From assembly GCF_005403045.1 (NCBI RefSeq), contig NZ_BJCL01000006.1:124001-188000 (forward strand): a stretch of 64,000 nucleotides of DNA, given 5' to 3'. This DNA comes from Pseudaquabacterium pictum (lineage in GTDB: Bacteria; Pseudomonadota; Gammaproteobacteria; Burkholderiales; Burkholderiaceae_C). The stretch's first letter is position 1, and each line of letters opens with the position of its first letter. Shown here piece by piece: positions 38,579-47,355 of the stretch. The translations under genes were made by a program, and so were the position numbers. The notes under the pieces were generated by a model that was not told the origin of the DNA, ran no database searches, and saw nothing but the letters and a program-made list of their open reading frames with translations.

Positions 38579-38606
38579 ATCTGGGGCCACGATCCCGCAG
38601 TTCAAG
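38579..38606 (-). promoter_or_regulatory. Sigma-32 promoter of grpE
   Basis: On the minus strand CTTGAAC (38600-38606) stands 13 bp before CCCCAGAT (38579-38586). Both hexamer groups are one base off the heat-shock consensus. The predicted start of transcription is about 45 nt before the grpE ATG at 38528. This is the first promoter of the grpE-dnaK-dnaJ block. Confidence 0.8.
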
Positions 38607-38666
38607 AGGGGTTTTTGCAGCAAATGGCGCCCACAACCGGCGCATTTGTGCAGCAGAGACGCCGAT

Positions 38667-39113
38667 TCAGGCGTCGTCGATCGACGCGCTCCAGCGCTGC
38701 CAGCCTTGCTGGGTGCGGTCCAGGTCGCGCCGGTCGCGCTTGGTCGGCCGGCCCTGCACGATGGCCAGCGCCGGCTCGGCGGCCAGCCGGCGCGCCTCGG
38801 CCGCCTGGCTGCGGGCGGCGATGCTCTGCGCCGTCTCGGCATACAGCGCCTGGGCCACCGGCGCCGGGCCACGCAGGTTGCTCAGGGCCTGCACCACCAC
38901 GGTGCGGGTCACCGGGCCCTGGCGGACCACCAGTGTGTCCTGCGGCCGCACATCGCGCGAGGGCTTGGCCACCTGGCCGTTGACCTGCACCCGGCCCTTG
39001 TCGATGTCGTCGACCGCCAGCGCCCGCGTCTTGTAGAAGCGGGCGGCCCACAGCCACTTGTCCAGCCGCATGGCGGCCAGCGCGGGTTTCTCGTCGGGGG
39101 TGGAACGGCTCAT
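38667..39113 (-). CDS. hslR: S4-domain RNA-binding protein, Hsp15-like (148 aa)
   Basis: An N-terminal S4 domain (MRLDKWLWAARFYKTRALAVDDIDKGRVQVNGQVAKPSRDVRPQDTLVV) and a basic C-terminal tail (GRPTKRDRRDLDRTQQGWQRW). E. coli Hsp15 rescues stalled 50S subunits that carry nascent chain-tRNA. The start codon overlaps the stop of the upstream sensor kinase gene by 4 bp (ATGA), which couples it to tctE. It lies just before grpE on the same strand, about 60 bp from the grpE heat-shock promoter. Confidence 0.87.
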   Translation of the reverse strand: MSRSTPDEKPALAAMRLDKWLWAARFYKTRALAVDDIDKGRVQVNGQVAKPSRDVRPQDTLVVRQGPVTRTVVVQALSNLRGPAPVAQALYAETAQSIAARSQAAEARRLAAEPALAIVQGRPTKRDRRDLDRTQQGWQRWSASIDDA

Positions 39114-40528
39114 CCGGCGGGATTGTCGCCCGGCGGCATGCCGGCTGCTGCCAGCGGCAGCCGCACCACCGCATCCAGACCGGCGATGCCGCCGCTGGCC
39201 GCTGGCCGGTTGTCCAGCACCAGCGTGCCGCCGAGCTGCTGCACGATCTCGCGGCAGATGGCCAGGCCCAGGCCGGTGCTGCCCGGGCCGCCGCCGCCGA
39301 CGAACGGCTGCATCAGCCGTGGCCGCAGGGCGTCGGCGATGCCGGGGCCGCTGTCGGCCACCGTCAGCACCGCCTCGGCGCCGTCGGCGGCCAGGCGCAC
39401 CTGCAGGCCACCGCCGGCCGGGCTGTGCTTCAGCGCGTTGTGCAGCAGGTTGCGCACCAGCTCGCGCAGCGCCCACACATGGCCGCGCACCGGCGCGGGC
39501 TGGGTGTCGAGCTCGAAGTCCAGCCCGGCATCGGCGATCAGCGGTGCCAGGTCCAGCGCCACCTCGCGCACGGTGTCGGCCCAGTCGAGCACCGGCGCGT
39601 CGCCCTGCTGGCGCAACTGCTCCACCTTGGCCAGGGCCAGCATCTGGTTGGCCAGGCGGGTGGCGCCGTCCACGGTGTGGCCGATCTCGGCCAGCGCCTG
39701 CTGCGGCGGCAGATCGCCCCGCTGGGCCGATTGCACCTGCAGCTTCAGCACCGCCAGCGGCGTGCGCAGCTGGTGCGAGGCATCGCGCACGAAGCGCTGC
39801 TGGTGGGCCAGCAGCCGCGCCTGGCGCTGCAGCGCATGGTTGGTGGCGGCGATCAGCGGCGCCAGCTCACGCGGGGCCTGCGGCGCCTCGATGGGCGACA
39901 GGTCATCGGCTTCGCGGGCCTCGATGGCCTCGCTCAGCTGGCGCACCGGCCGCGTGGCCTGCTGCACCACCGCCCACACCACCACGGCGATCACCGCCAG
40001 CAGCGCGGCCTGGCGCCACAGCGTGTCCAGCAGCACCTGGCGGGCCAGGGTCTGGCGCAGCTCCAGCGTCTCGGCCACCTGGATGGTGGCCATGCCCTGG
40101 CCGATCTGGCCCGACACCGGCTGCAGCAGCACCGCCACCCGCACCGGCTGGCCCTGGTAGCGGTCGTCGTAGAAGTCCACCAGCGCGGCGTAGATGCCCT
40201 TGTCGGGCAGGCGGCCGCGCCAGGCCGGCAGGTCGTCGAAGCCCGAGACCATCTCGCCCTGGAAGCCGCTGACCTTGAAGAACATGCGGCTGCGGTTGTC
40301 GGCCTCGAAGGCCTCGAGCGCCGCGTAGGGCACGGTGGCCAGCAGCTGCGGCCGCGCCGGCGTGCCACCCACGTCCAGCAGCTCGCCGATGGCCTTGGCC
40401 GAGGCCAGCAGGGTGCGGTCGTACGCGGTGTTGGCCGCGCGCTGGGCCTGCTGGTACAAGCTGAAGGTGTTGAGGGCGACCAGCAGCCCCACCGGCAGCA
40501 GGATGCCGGCCAGCAGCCGGCTGCGCAT
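39110..40528 (-). CDS. tctE: Sensor histidine kinase, TctE type (472 aa)
   Basis: Two membrane helices (about residues 5-25 and 155-180) enclose a ~130-residue periplasmic sensor domain of the 2CSK-N type. A HAMP-like linker (TRPVRQLSEAIEAREADDLSPI) leads to the dimerisation domain with the phospho-acceptor in RDASHQLRTPLAVLKLQ (His near 249). The ATPase domain follows with NLLHNALKHSP, DSGPGIAD and GLGLAICREIV. The partner is the adjacent response regulator. Context with tctCBA suggests sensing of a tricarboxylate or similar acid. The stop overlaps the Hsp15-like gene. Confidence 0.9.
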   Translation of the reverse strand: MRSRLLAGILLPVGLLVALNTFSLYQQAQRAANTAYDRTLLASAKAIGELLDVGGTPARPQLLATVPYAALEAFEADNRSRMFFKVSGFQGEMVSGFDDLPAWRGRLPDKGIYAALVDFYDDRYQGQPVRVAVLLQPVSGQIGQGMATIQVAETLELRQTLARQVLLDTLWRQAALLAVIAVVVWAVVQQATRPVRQLSEAIEAREADDLSPIEAPQAPRELAPLIAATNHALQRQARLLAHQQRFVRDASHQLRTPLAVLKLQVQSAQRGDLPPQQALAEIGHTVDGATRLANQMLALAKVEQLRQQGDAPVLDWADTVREVALDLAPLIADAGLDFELDTQPAPVRGHVWALRELVRNLLHNALKHSPAGGGLQVRLAADGAEAVLTVADSGPGIADALRPRLMQPFVGGGGPGSTGLGLAICREIVQQLGGTLVLDNRPAASGGIAGLDAVVRLPLAAAGMPPGDNPAG

Positions 40529-40571
40529 GGACAGGCCGGCCAGGCGATGGACCAAGGGCCAGGTCGGCAAT

Positions 40572-41252
40572 TCAGGCCTCGGCCTTGAGCAGGTACCCCA
40601 GACCGCGCAGCGTGACCAGCTTGGCCTGCGTGGCCGCCAGCTTCTTGCGCAGCCGGTAGGCCACCACCTCGATCGCGTCGGGCTGCACCTCGGCCTCGCC
40701 GGCGAACACCAGTTCGAACAGCCGCTCCTTGGCCACCGCCTGGCCGGGCCGGGCCAGCAGGGCACGCAGGAGCGCGCCCTCGCGCGGCGCCAGTTCCATC
40801 GGCTGGCCCTGGTGGTAGACGGCGCCCGATTCGCCGTCGACACGCAAGCCGCAGAAGACGGGCGCTTCGGACCGTGGGTCGGCGGCGCCGGCGCTGCCAC
40901 GGCGGGCGAGCGCGCGCACCCGGGCTTCCAGCTCGTCCAGGTCGAAGGGCTTGGGCAGGTAGTCGTCGGCGCCGGTGTTCAGGCCCAGGATGCGGTCGCC
41001 CACGGTGCCGCGGGCGGTGAGGATGATCACCGGCGTGGCCAGGCCCTCGGCGCGGGCATCGGCCAGCACCTGCAGGCCGTCGCGGCCGGGCAGGCTCAGG
41101 TCCAGCAGCACCACGTCGGGCAGGGCGGCGCGCCAGCGGTCCAGCGCACGCAGGCCGTCACCGCAGGTGGTGACGCTGATGCCGCGCCGCTCGAAGCTGC
41201 GCTGCAGCGTGGCCTGCATGCTGGGGTTGTCTTCGATCAGCAGCAACTTCAT
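40572..41252 (-). CDS. tctD: OmpR-family response regulator, TctD type (226 aa)
   Basis: The receiver domain has the acidic pair in LLLIEDNPSM, the phospho-acceptor aspartate in VVLLDLSLPGRDG, and the T/K switch residues in IILTARG and YLPKPFD. The C-terminal winged helix (LAPREGALLRALLARPGQAVAKERLFELVF...VVAYRLRKKL...TLRGLGYLL) is OmpR/PhoB type. It is divergent from tctC across 180 bp that contain tandem 7-bp repeats, so it probably activates the transporter operon. tctE begins 43 bp after its stop. Confidence 0.92.
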   Translation of the reverse strand: MKLLLIEDNPSMQATLQRSFERRGISVTTCGDGLRALDRWRAALPDVVLLDLSLPGRDGLQVLADARAEGLATPVIILTARGTVGDRILGLNTGADDYLPKPFDLDELEARVRALARRGSAGAADPRSEAPVFCGLRVDGESGAVYHQGQPMELAPREGALLRALLARPGQAVAKERLFELVFAGEAEVQPDAIEVVAYRLRKKLAATQAKLVTLRGLGYLLKAEA

Positions 41253-41315
41253 GGCGGGAGTGTGGCGTGGCGGCTGCGGGTTTCCGCCCGGCCCCGTGTT
41301 TCCCCGGGGGTGGCG

Positions 41316-41333
41316 GACAGCCGTTCGACAGCC
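41316..41333. promoter_or_regulatory. Candidate TctD operator: tandem GACAGCC heptamers, 11-bp period
   Basis: GACAGCC (41316-41322), four bases, then GACAGCC again (41327-41333). The 7+4 layout repeating every 11 bp is exactly that of sites bound by dimers of PhoB/OmpR-type regulators. It lies between divergent tctD (starts 41252) and tctC (starts 41433), about 100 bp before tctC, where an activator would bind. Confidence 0.6.
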
Positions 41334-41432
41334 AGGGCCGCGATCATCCGCGAACTGCCGGACGACCGGCCAGTGCACCGTGCCCAACCCCGCCGCCCAG
41401 ACGGCGGGCACCGCCAACCCAGGAGACCCCCG

Positions 41433-42395
41433 ATGCGTCGCGACACCTTCCTCCGTTCCATGGCCGCGCTGGCGGCCGCCGGCGTGCTGCCGCAGGCCGC
41501 GCTGGCCAATGCCGCCAACCTCAAGATGATGATCCCGGCCAACCCGGGCGGCGGCTGGGACACCACCGGCCGCGCGCTGGGCAAGGCCCTGCAGGATGCC
41601 CAGGCCGCGGCCACCGTCAGCTACGACAACAAGGGCGGCGCGGCCGGCGCCATCGGCCTGGCGCAGTTCGCCAACGGCAGCAAGGGCGACGCCAATGCGC
41701 TGATGGTGATGGGCGCGGTGATGCTGGGCGGCATCATCACCGGCAAGCCGCCGGTGTCGCTGGACAAGGTGACGCCGATCGCCCGCCTGACCAGCGAGTA
41801 CAACGTGTTCGTGCTGCCGGCCAGCTCGCCGCTGAAAACCATGGCCGACGTGGTCGAGCAGATGAAGAAGGACCCCGGCAGCGTGAAGTGGGGCGGCGGT
41901 TCGCGCGGGTCCACCGAGCACATCGCCGCGGCGATGATCGCGCGCGCCGTGGGCGTGGACCCGAGCAAGATCAACTACGTGGCCTTCCGGGGGGGCGGTG
42001 AGGCCACCGCCGCCATCCTGGGCGGCAACGTCACCATCGGCGGCAGCGGCTACAGCGAGTTCGCCGAGTACATCAAGACCGGCAAGATGCGCGCCATCGG
42101 CGTCACCTCCGACAAGCGCCTGGCCGGCATCGACGTGCCCACGCTGAAGGAGCAGGGCATCGACGTGGTGATCGGCAACTGGCGCGGCGTCTACGGTGCC
42201 CCCGGCATCACGCCCGAGCAGCGCAAGGCGCTGACCGAGATGATCGTCAAGGCCACCAAGAGCAAGGCCTGGGCCGAATCGCTGGAGAAGAACGGCTGGA
42301 CGCCGGCGCTGATGACCGGCCCGGCCTTCGACAAGTTCGTCGACGATGAATTCGCCAGCCTGCGGGCGGTGATGGCCAAGAGCGGGATGCTCTGA
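41433..42395 (+). CDS. tctC: Tripartite tricarboxylate transporter solute-binding protein TctC (320 aa)
   Basis: A signal peptide ([25 protein letters not shown]) and a Bug/TctC periplasmic binding fold: [38 protein letters not shown], and a later [23 protein letters not shown]. It binds the carboxylate and delivers it to TctAB. AGGAG lies 8 bp upstream of the ATG. The stop overlaps the tctB start (TGATG), so the three transporter genes form one operon. Confidence 0.92.
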   Translation: MRRDTFLRSMAALAAAGVLPQAALANAANLKMMIPANPGGGWDTTGRALGKALQDAQAAATVSYDNKGGAAGAIGLAQFANGSKGDANALMVMGAVMLGGIITGKPPVSLDKVTPIARLTSEYNVFVLPASSPLKTMADVVEQMKKDPGSVKWGGGSRGSTEHIAAAMIARAVGVDPSKINYVAFRGGGEATAAILGGNVTIGGSGYSEFAEYIKTGKMRAIGVTSDKRLAGIDVPTLKEQGIDVVIGNWRGVYGAPGITPEQRKALTEMIVKATKSKAWAESLEKNGWTPALMTGPAFDKFVDDEFASLRAVMAKSGML

Positions 42396-42898
42396 TGGCC
42401 GGGATGGTGTTGCGCCAGTCCGCAGTGGCGGGCGGCGTGGTCGCGCTCGGCCTGCTGCTGGTGGCTGGCGCCATCACCATCCCGTCGGCGGCCGGCTATG
42501 CCGGCGTCGGCCCCAACTTCCTGCCCTGGGTGGTGGCCATCGGCCTGCTGCTGTGCGGCGGCTTCCTGGCCTGGGAAGCGAACAGCGGCGGCTTCCGCCA
42601 GATGGACGACCTGGACGGTGCCGAGCATGGTCACTGGCCGGGCTTCGTCTGGGTCAGTGCGGGCATCCTGGCCAACGCGGCGCTGATCACCACCATCGGC
42701 TTCATCCTCAGCTGCGCGCTGTGCTTCGTGCTGGCGGTGCGCGGCTTCAAGTCGGCCGAGGGCCGGCTGGACATGAGCGTCCGCGCCTGGATCACCGATG
42801 CGCTGATCGGCATGGTCATCTCGGCGCCGGTGTTCTGGATGTTCACCCAGGCGCTGGCGATCAACCTGCCAGGGCTCACTCAAACCGGTTGGCTGTGA
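42395..42898 (+). CDS. tctB: Tripartite tricarboxylate transporter small membrane subunit TctB (167 aa)
   Basis: Four predicted membrane helices in the usual layout ([87 protein letters not shown]). The GVGPNFLPW turn after the first helix is typical. It forms the small subunit with TctA. Its ATG overlaps the tctC stop, and its stop overlaps the tctA start, each by one base. Confidence 0.88.
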   Translation: MAGMVLRQSAVAGGVVALGLLLVAGAITIPSAAGYAGVGPNFLPWVVAIGLLLCGGFLAWEANSGGFRQMDDLDGAEHGHWPGFVWVSAGILANAALITTIGFILSCALCFVLAVRGFKSAEGRLDMSVRAWITDALIGMVISAPVFWMFTQALAINLPGLTQTGWL

Positions 42899-44394
42899 TG
42901 GACGTCTGGAACAACCTCCTGCAGGGCTTCATCACCGCCGGCACGCCGATCAACCTGCTGTGGGCGCTCGTGGGCTGCACCATCGGCACGGCGGTGGGCG
43001 TGCTGCCGGGCATCGGCCCGGCCACTGCGGTGGCCATGCTGCTGCCGATCACGCTGAAGGTGGAGCCCACCGCCAGCATGATCTTCTTCGCCGGCATCTA
43101 CTACGGTGCGATGTACGGCGGCAGCACCACCAGCATCCTGCTGAACACGCCTGGCGAGGCCGGGTCGATGGTGACGGCGCTGGAAGGCAACAAGATGGCC
43201 AAACACGGCCGCGCCGGTGCGGCACTCGCCACCGCGGCCATCGGCAGCTTCGTGGCCGGCACCATCGCCACGCTGGGCGTCACCTTCCTGGCGCCGCTGA
43301 TCGCCACCCATGCGGTCAAGCTGGGCCCGCCGGAGTACTTCCTGCTGATGGTGCTGGCCTTCTGCACCGTCAGCGCCGTGCTGGGGCAGAGCACGCTGCG
43401 GGGCCTCACCGCGCTGGGCATCGGCCTGGCGATGGGCCTGGTGGGCATCGACCAGATCACCGGCCAGGCCCGCTACACCGGCGGCGTGCCCGAGCTGATG
43501 GACGGCCTGGAAGTGGTGCTGATCGCGGTGGGCCTGTTCGCCGTGGCCGAGGCGCTGTACGCGGTGCTCTACCAGGGCCGCGTGGTCGAGACCCAGAACA
43601 AGATGAGCAAGGTGCACATGACGGCCAGCGAGTGGCGCCGCTCGTGGCCGGCCTGGCTGCGCGCCACCTTCATCGGCTTTCCGTTCGGCACCATCCCGGC
43701 CGGCGGCAGCGAGATCCCCACCTTCCTGAGCTACGCCACCGAGAAGAAGCTGAGCCCGCACAAGAAGGAATTCGGCACCACCGGTGCCATCGAGGGCGTG
43801 GCCGGCCCCGAGGCGGCCAACAACGCGGCCATCACCGCCACGCTGATCCCGCTGCTGACGCTGGGCATCCCCACCAGCAACACCACCGCCATCCTGCTGG
43901 GCGCGTTCCAGAACTACGGCATCCAGCCAGGGCCGCAGCTGTTCGACACCAACGGCGCGCTGGTGTGGGCGCTGATCGCCAGCCTGTACATCGGCAACGT
44001 GATGCTGCTGATCCTGAACCTGCCGCTGGTGGGCCTGTGGGTGAAGCTCTTGAAGATCCCCAAGCCGCCGCTGTACGCCGGCATCCTGATCTTCGCCACC
44101 GTGGGCGTGTACGGCATGCGCCAGAGCGCCTTCGACCTCGTGCTGCTGTATGCCATTGGCCTGCTGGGCGTGGTGATGCGGCGCTACAGCTTCCCCACCG
44201 CGCCGGTGGTGGTGGGCATGATCCTGGGACCGCTGGCCGAGGCGCAGATGCGCAATGCGCTGAGCATCGGCGAGGGCAAGTGGAGCGTGTTCCTGGAGCG
44301 GCCGATGTCGCTGTTCCTGCTGCTGGTGGTGCTGGCAGTGCTGGTGCTGCCGCGGGCGCTGGCGGCGCTGAAGCGGCGGCGCGCAGCCGCCTGA
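42898..44394 (+). CDS. tctA: Tripartite tricarboxylate transporter large membrane subunit TctA (498 aa)
   Basis: About 12 membrane helices. The conserved segments [39 protein letters not shown] and the second-half counterparts [26 protein letters not shown] and [15 protein letters not shown] show the internal two-fold duplication of the family. It carries out ion-coupled uptake of citrate-like acids; the true substrate here is unknown. It is the last gene of the tctCBA operon. Confidence 0.95.
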   Translation: MDVWNNLLQGFITAGTPINLLWALVGCTIGTAVGVLPGIGPATAVAMLLPITLKVEPTASMIFFAGIYYGAMYGGSTTSILLNTPGEAGSMVTALEGNKMAKHGRAGAALATAAIGSFVAGTIATLGVTFLAPLIATHAVKLGPPEYFLLMVLAFCTVSAVLGQSTLRGLTALGIGLAMGLVGIDQITGQARYTGGVPELMDGLEVVLIAVGLFAVAEALYAVLYQGRVVETQNKMSKVHMTASEWRRSWPAWLRATFIGFPFGTIPAGGSEIPTFLSYATEKKLSPHKKEFGTTGAIEGVAGPEAANNAAITATLIPLLTLGIPTSNTTAILLGAFQNYGIQPGPQLFDTNGALVWALIASLYIGNVMLLILNLPLVGLWVKLLKIPKPPLYAGILIFATVGVYGMRQSAFDLVLLYAIGLLGVVMRRYSFPTAPVVVGMILGPLAEAQMRNALSIGEGKWSVFLERPMSLFLLLVVLAVLVLPRALAALKRRRAAA

Positions 44395-44441
44395 AGCACC
44401 TGATCGCGGGGGTGGGACAACCCTGAGTTTGGCGCGCATCT

Positions 44442-44495
44442 CGTGAATATCACGGATGCATGGGGCGGTGGATTGACTAATGTGAAGTTCTTCAC
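44442..44495. repeat. Two short palindromes upstream of the PEP-CTERM gene
   Basis: CGTGA-ATA-TCACG (44442-44454) and GTGAAG-TT-CTTCAC (44482-44495) lie in the 116-bp gap before the PEP-CTERM protein gene. Both share the GTGA/TCAC core, so they may be operator sites for one regulator. AGGAG follows at 44500-44504 as the ribosome site. Confidence 0.45.
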
Positions 44496-44510
44496 CAGCA
44501 GGAGAACCTC

Positions 44511-47333
44511 ATGCAACGATCCGTGACCCGTCTCGCCATCCGCCTGACCGCGCTGTCGGCCGCCGTGGTGGCGGCGTTTGCAGCCCAGGCGGCGGTCACC
44601 GTCACCGGCAATGTCGGGACCAATCCAGCGTCCGTGCTCGGGCCTGGCGACACGGCATTGCCCGGCACCGTCGCGTGGGTGGGCACCGTCTCGGGCAGCA
44701 GCAGCACCGGCAGCCTGACCATCGACAACGGCTCGTTCCTGTCGCTGGCGCGCCTGTCGTTCGGGGCAGGCAGCGGCGTGGGCAATGGCACCGGCCTGAT
44801 CACCGGCAGCGGCACGCAGGTGCAACTGCTGAGCGTCGGCAACTTCGGCCAGACCCAACGGCTGCTGGTCGGCGACTGGGGCAACGGCCAGCTCACCGTC
44901 AGCGCCGGTGCGCTGCTGTCCACCCGTGGCAACCAGGCGCCCTGCCTGCTGGCGTTCCATTACTGCGACACCTTTGTCGGCGCCGCCGCTGGTGACAACG
45001 CCACGCTGAACGTGACCGGCGCCGGCACCCAGGTGCTGATCGGCCAGAACCTTTACGTGGCCCAGCCCGGCCTGGCGATCCTGGGACTGGATGGCTACAC
45101 CTACGGCACGCCGGGCGGCACCACCCGTGGCACGGTCAACGTGACCGGCGGTGCACTGCTCAGCACCGACCGCGCCACCATCGGCCCGCGTCACTGGAGC
45201 ACCAATGCCACTGGCTTCGAGCGCAACATCGCCGAGGTCAATGTCAGCGGCGCCGGGTCGCGCTGGCTGGTGACAGGTGGCCAGGCGGTGCTGAACCACG
45301 CCACCGGCGCGGTGGGCGAGGGCCAGGCCGGCATCATCACCGCCAACGACAGCAACGCCTGGGCCACGATCCGGGTGAGTGACGGCGGTGTGATCGAGCT
45401 GAACGGGCCCAACGACACCATCAGTTACGTCAACCTCACCAATGGCGGCACGAGCCGCTCGGGCCTGGCCGGTGGCCGCACCGACATGGTCATCACCGGG
45501 GCCGGCTCGCAGCTGCTGTTCAGCAGCGAGGCGGGCGTTCTGAACCTCGCGCGGCAGCGCGGCACCGCCAACCTGCTGGTGACCGACGGCGGCTCTGTCG
45601 ACGGTCTCTGGTACTCGGCGGTTGGCCGCGACGGCGCCACTGGCGTGCTGACCATCGACGGTGCCAGTTCCTGGGTGCGCCTGAACTCGCGGGCCAGCGC
45701 GGTGGCCAACCAGCCGTCGGGCACGTCACAGAACGCGGCGATGGACATCGGCCGCAACGGCACCGGCACGGTCAACGTACTCAACGGTGGCCGGCTGCTG
45801 GTCGAGGCGACCGAGTACCGGCAAGGCGGCAACAGCTTGCAGCTCGGCCGCGATGCCGCCTCGTCCGGCACCTTGAACATCCAGGGTGCGGGCTCCTTGG
45901 TGCAGCTGACCGGCATCTCCAACACCCCGGGCGGCGGTGCCACTGAAACCCGCAACCCGTTCGTCTCCATCGGCCGCGAGGGCAACGGCACGCTGAACAT
46001 CGGCGCCGGCGGCAAGCTGTTGATGGAAGGCGGCGCCGTGTCGACGCCGGACCACCGGCGCTCCACGTCCCTCATCATCGGCGGCTACAACGACACAGAG
46101 ATCGGTGGCAAGGGCATTGCCACGGTCACCGGCGCGGGCTCCGAAATCCGGCTGACCGGCGGGGACACCTTCGTCGGTGTCGCCATGGGGCCCCAGAGCA
46201 ACGGCCAGTTGACGGTGTCCAACGGCGCCTCTGTCAGCGCCAACGGCATGCACGTCGGCCGCTCGGGTGGCGTCGGCGTGCTCAAGGTCGATGCGGCCAC
46301 GCTGTCCTTCTCCGGCCAGCAGACAGGCGGGACGCAATCCGGTGCATTCTTCTCGATCGGCAATGGCGGTGGCATCGGTGTGGTGACGCTGTCCAACGCC
46401 AGCCAGGTGACGCTGTCGAACCTCGGCAGCTCGGGCGTGAGCATGTCCATCGGCGGATCCGGCAACTTCGCCAACGGCGAAGGCAGCGTGACGCTGACCG
46501 GTGGCTCGCGCATCGCACTGCAGAGCCAGCCGGGCTTGAACAGCCTGACAGTCGGCCGCGAAGGCAGCGGCTTCCTGCGCCTGCGCGGCGGCAGCAGCAT
46601 CGACCAGGGCACGGGCGTGCTGCACATCGCCCGGAACAGCGGCAGCGACGGCACGGTGATCATGTCCGAGGGTTCCAGCATCACCGCGGGCTGGGTGGGC
46701 GTCGGCGCCCGAAGGACCGACACCGGCGACACCGACGGGGGTACCGGCACCTTCGTGCTGATCAACAGCACGCTCAATGCCGACCAGATCGTCATCGGCA
46801 CCAACGGGTTCCTGGGTGGCACCGGCACCATCAACGGCACGGTCACCAACCGCGGCATCTTCGCGCCGGGCACCTCGCCGGGCCGGCTGGAGATCAACGG
46901 CGGCTTCATCGCGGAGAAGGACAGCCGGATGATCCTGGAGGTGGAGTCCGACGGCAAGGGCGGCTTCAAGACCGACCAGGTGATCTTCAATGCGGGTCAG
47001 CCGCTCGACCTGACGGGCCTGAACATCGAGTTCCGCTTCCTGGGTGACACCAATCCGGTCGAGTTCAACAACAGCGAGCTGTTCACCACCGACACCTTCT
47101 TCCAGGTGAAGGGCACTGATGGCAGCCTGGGCGTGCTGGACGCCACCTTCTTCAGCGACGTGGGCTTCAAGGCCAGCGCCGAGGACTACACCATCCAGGG
47201 CTTCAGCTTCAGCGCCGCAGCGGGCGCCAGCGACTTCACCGCCGCCCCGGTGCCCGAGCCGGGCACCACCGCCATGCTGCTGGCCGGCCTGGCCGGCCTG
47301 GGCTGGCTGGCCCGCCGCCGTCAGGTGGCTTGA
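44511..47333 (+). CDS. PEP-CTERM surface protein with autotransporter-like beta-helix repeats (940 aa)
   Basis: A signal peptide (about 1-28, ending AAQA) precedes roughly 800 residues of imperfect repeats of the type G-x-G-T/L-x-V/I-x-x-G/A-x-L (examples GTLNIGAGGKLLMEGG, GTVNVLNGGRLLVEA, GVLTIDGASSWVRL), which should form a long right-handed beta-helix like autotransporter passengers. The end is a PEP-CTERM sorting signal: VPEPGTTAMLLAGLAG, a membrane helix and ARRR. Such proteins are cleaved by an exosortase and exported to the surface or extracellular matrix; no exosortase is in the window. It is a single gene between tctA and hemH. The function is unknown. Confidence 0.9.
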   Translation: MQRSVTRLAIRLTALSAAVVAAFAAQAAVTVTGNVGTNPASVLGPGDTALPGTVAWVGTVSGSSSTGSLTIDNGSFLSLARLSFGAGSGVGNGTGLITGSGTQVQLLSVGNFGQTQRLLVGDWGNGQLTVSAGALLSTRGNQAPCLLAFHYCDTFVGAAAGDNATLNVTGAGTQVLIGQNLYVAQPGLAILGLDGYTYGTPGGTTRGTVNVTGGALLSTDRATIGPRHWSTNATGFERNIAEVNVSGAGSRWLVTGGQAVLNHATGAVGEGQAGIITANDSNAWATIRVSDGGVIELNGPNDTISYVNLTNGGTSRSGLAGGRTDMVITGAGSQLLFSSEAGVLNLARQRGTANLLVTDGGSVDGLWYSAVGRDGATGVLTIDGASSWVRLNSRASAVANQPSGTSQNAAMDIGRNGTGTVNVLNGGRLLVEATEYRQGGNSLQLGRDAASSGTLNIQGAGSLVQLTGISNTPGGGATETRNPFVSIGREGNGTLNIGAGGKLLMEGGAVSTPDHRRSTSLIIGGYNDTEIGGKGIATVTGAGSEIRLTGGDTFVGVAMGPQSNGQLTVSNGASVSANGMHVGRSGGVGVLKVDAATLSFSGQQTGGTQSGAFFSIGNGGGIGVVTLSNASQVTLSNLGSSGVSMSIGGSGNFANGEGSVTLTGGSRIALQSQPGLNSLTVGREGSGFLRLRGGSSIDQGTGVLHIARNSGSDGTVIMSEGSSITAGWVGVGARRTDTGDTDGGTGTFVLINSTLNADQIVIGTNGFLGGTGTINGTVTNRGIFAPGTSPGRLEINGGFIAEKDSRMILEVESDGKGGFKTDQVIFNAGQPLDLTGLNIEFRFLGDTNPVEFNNSELFTTDTFFQVKGTDGSLGVLDATFFSDVGFKASAEDYTIQGFSFSAAAGASDFTAAPVPEPGTTAMLLAGLAGLGWLARRRQVA

Positions 47334-47355
47334 CGGCCGGCGCCGGGCTGCCTGA

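Noticed and set aside
44429-44445. Possible sigma-54 promoter (TGGCGCG then TCGTG) before the PEP-CTERM gene
   Set aside because: The -24 element is acceptable but the near-invariant GC of the -12 element is missing.
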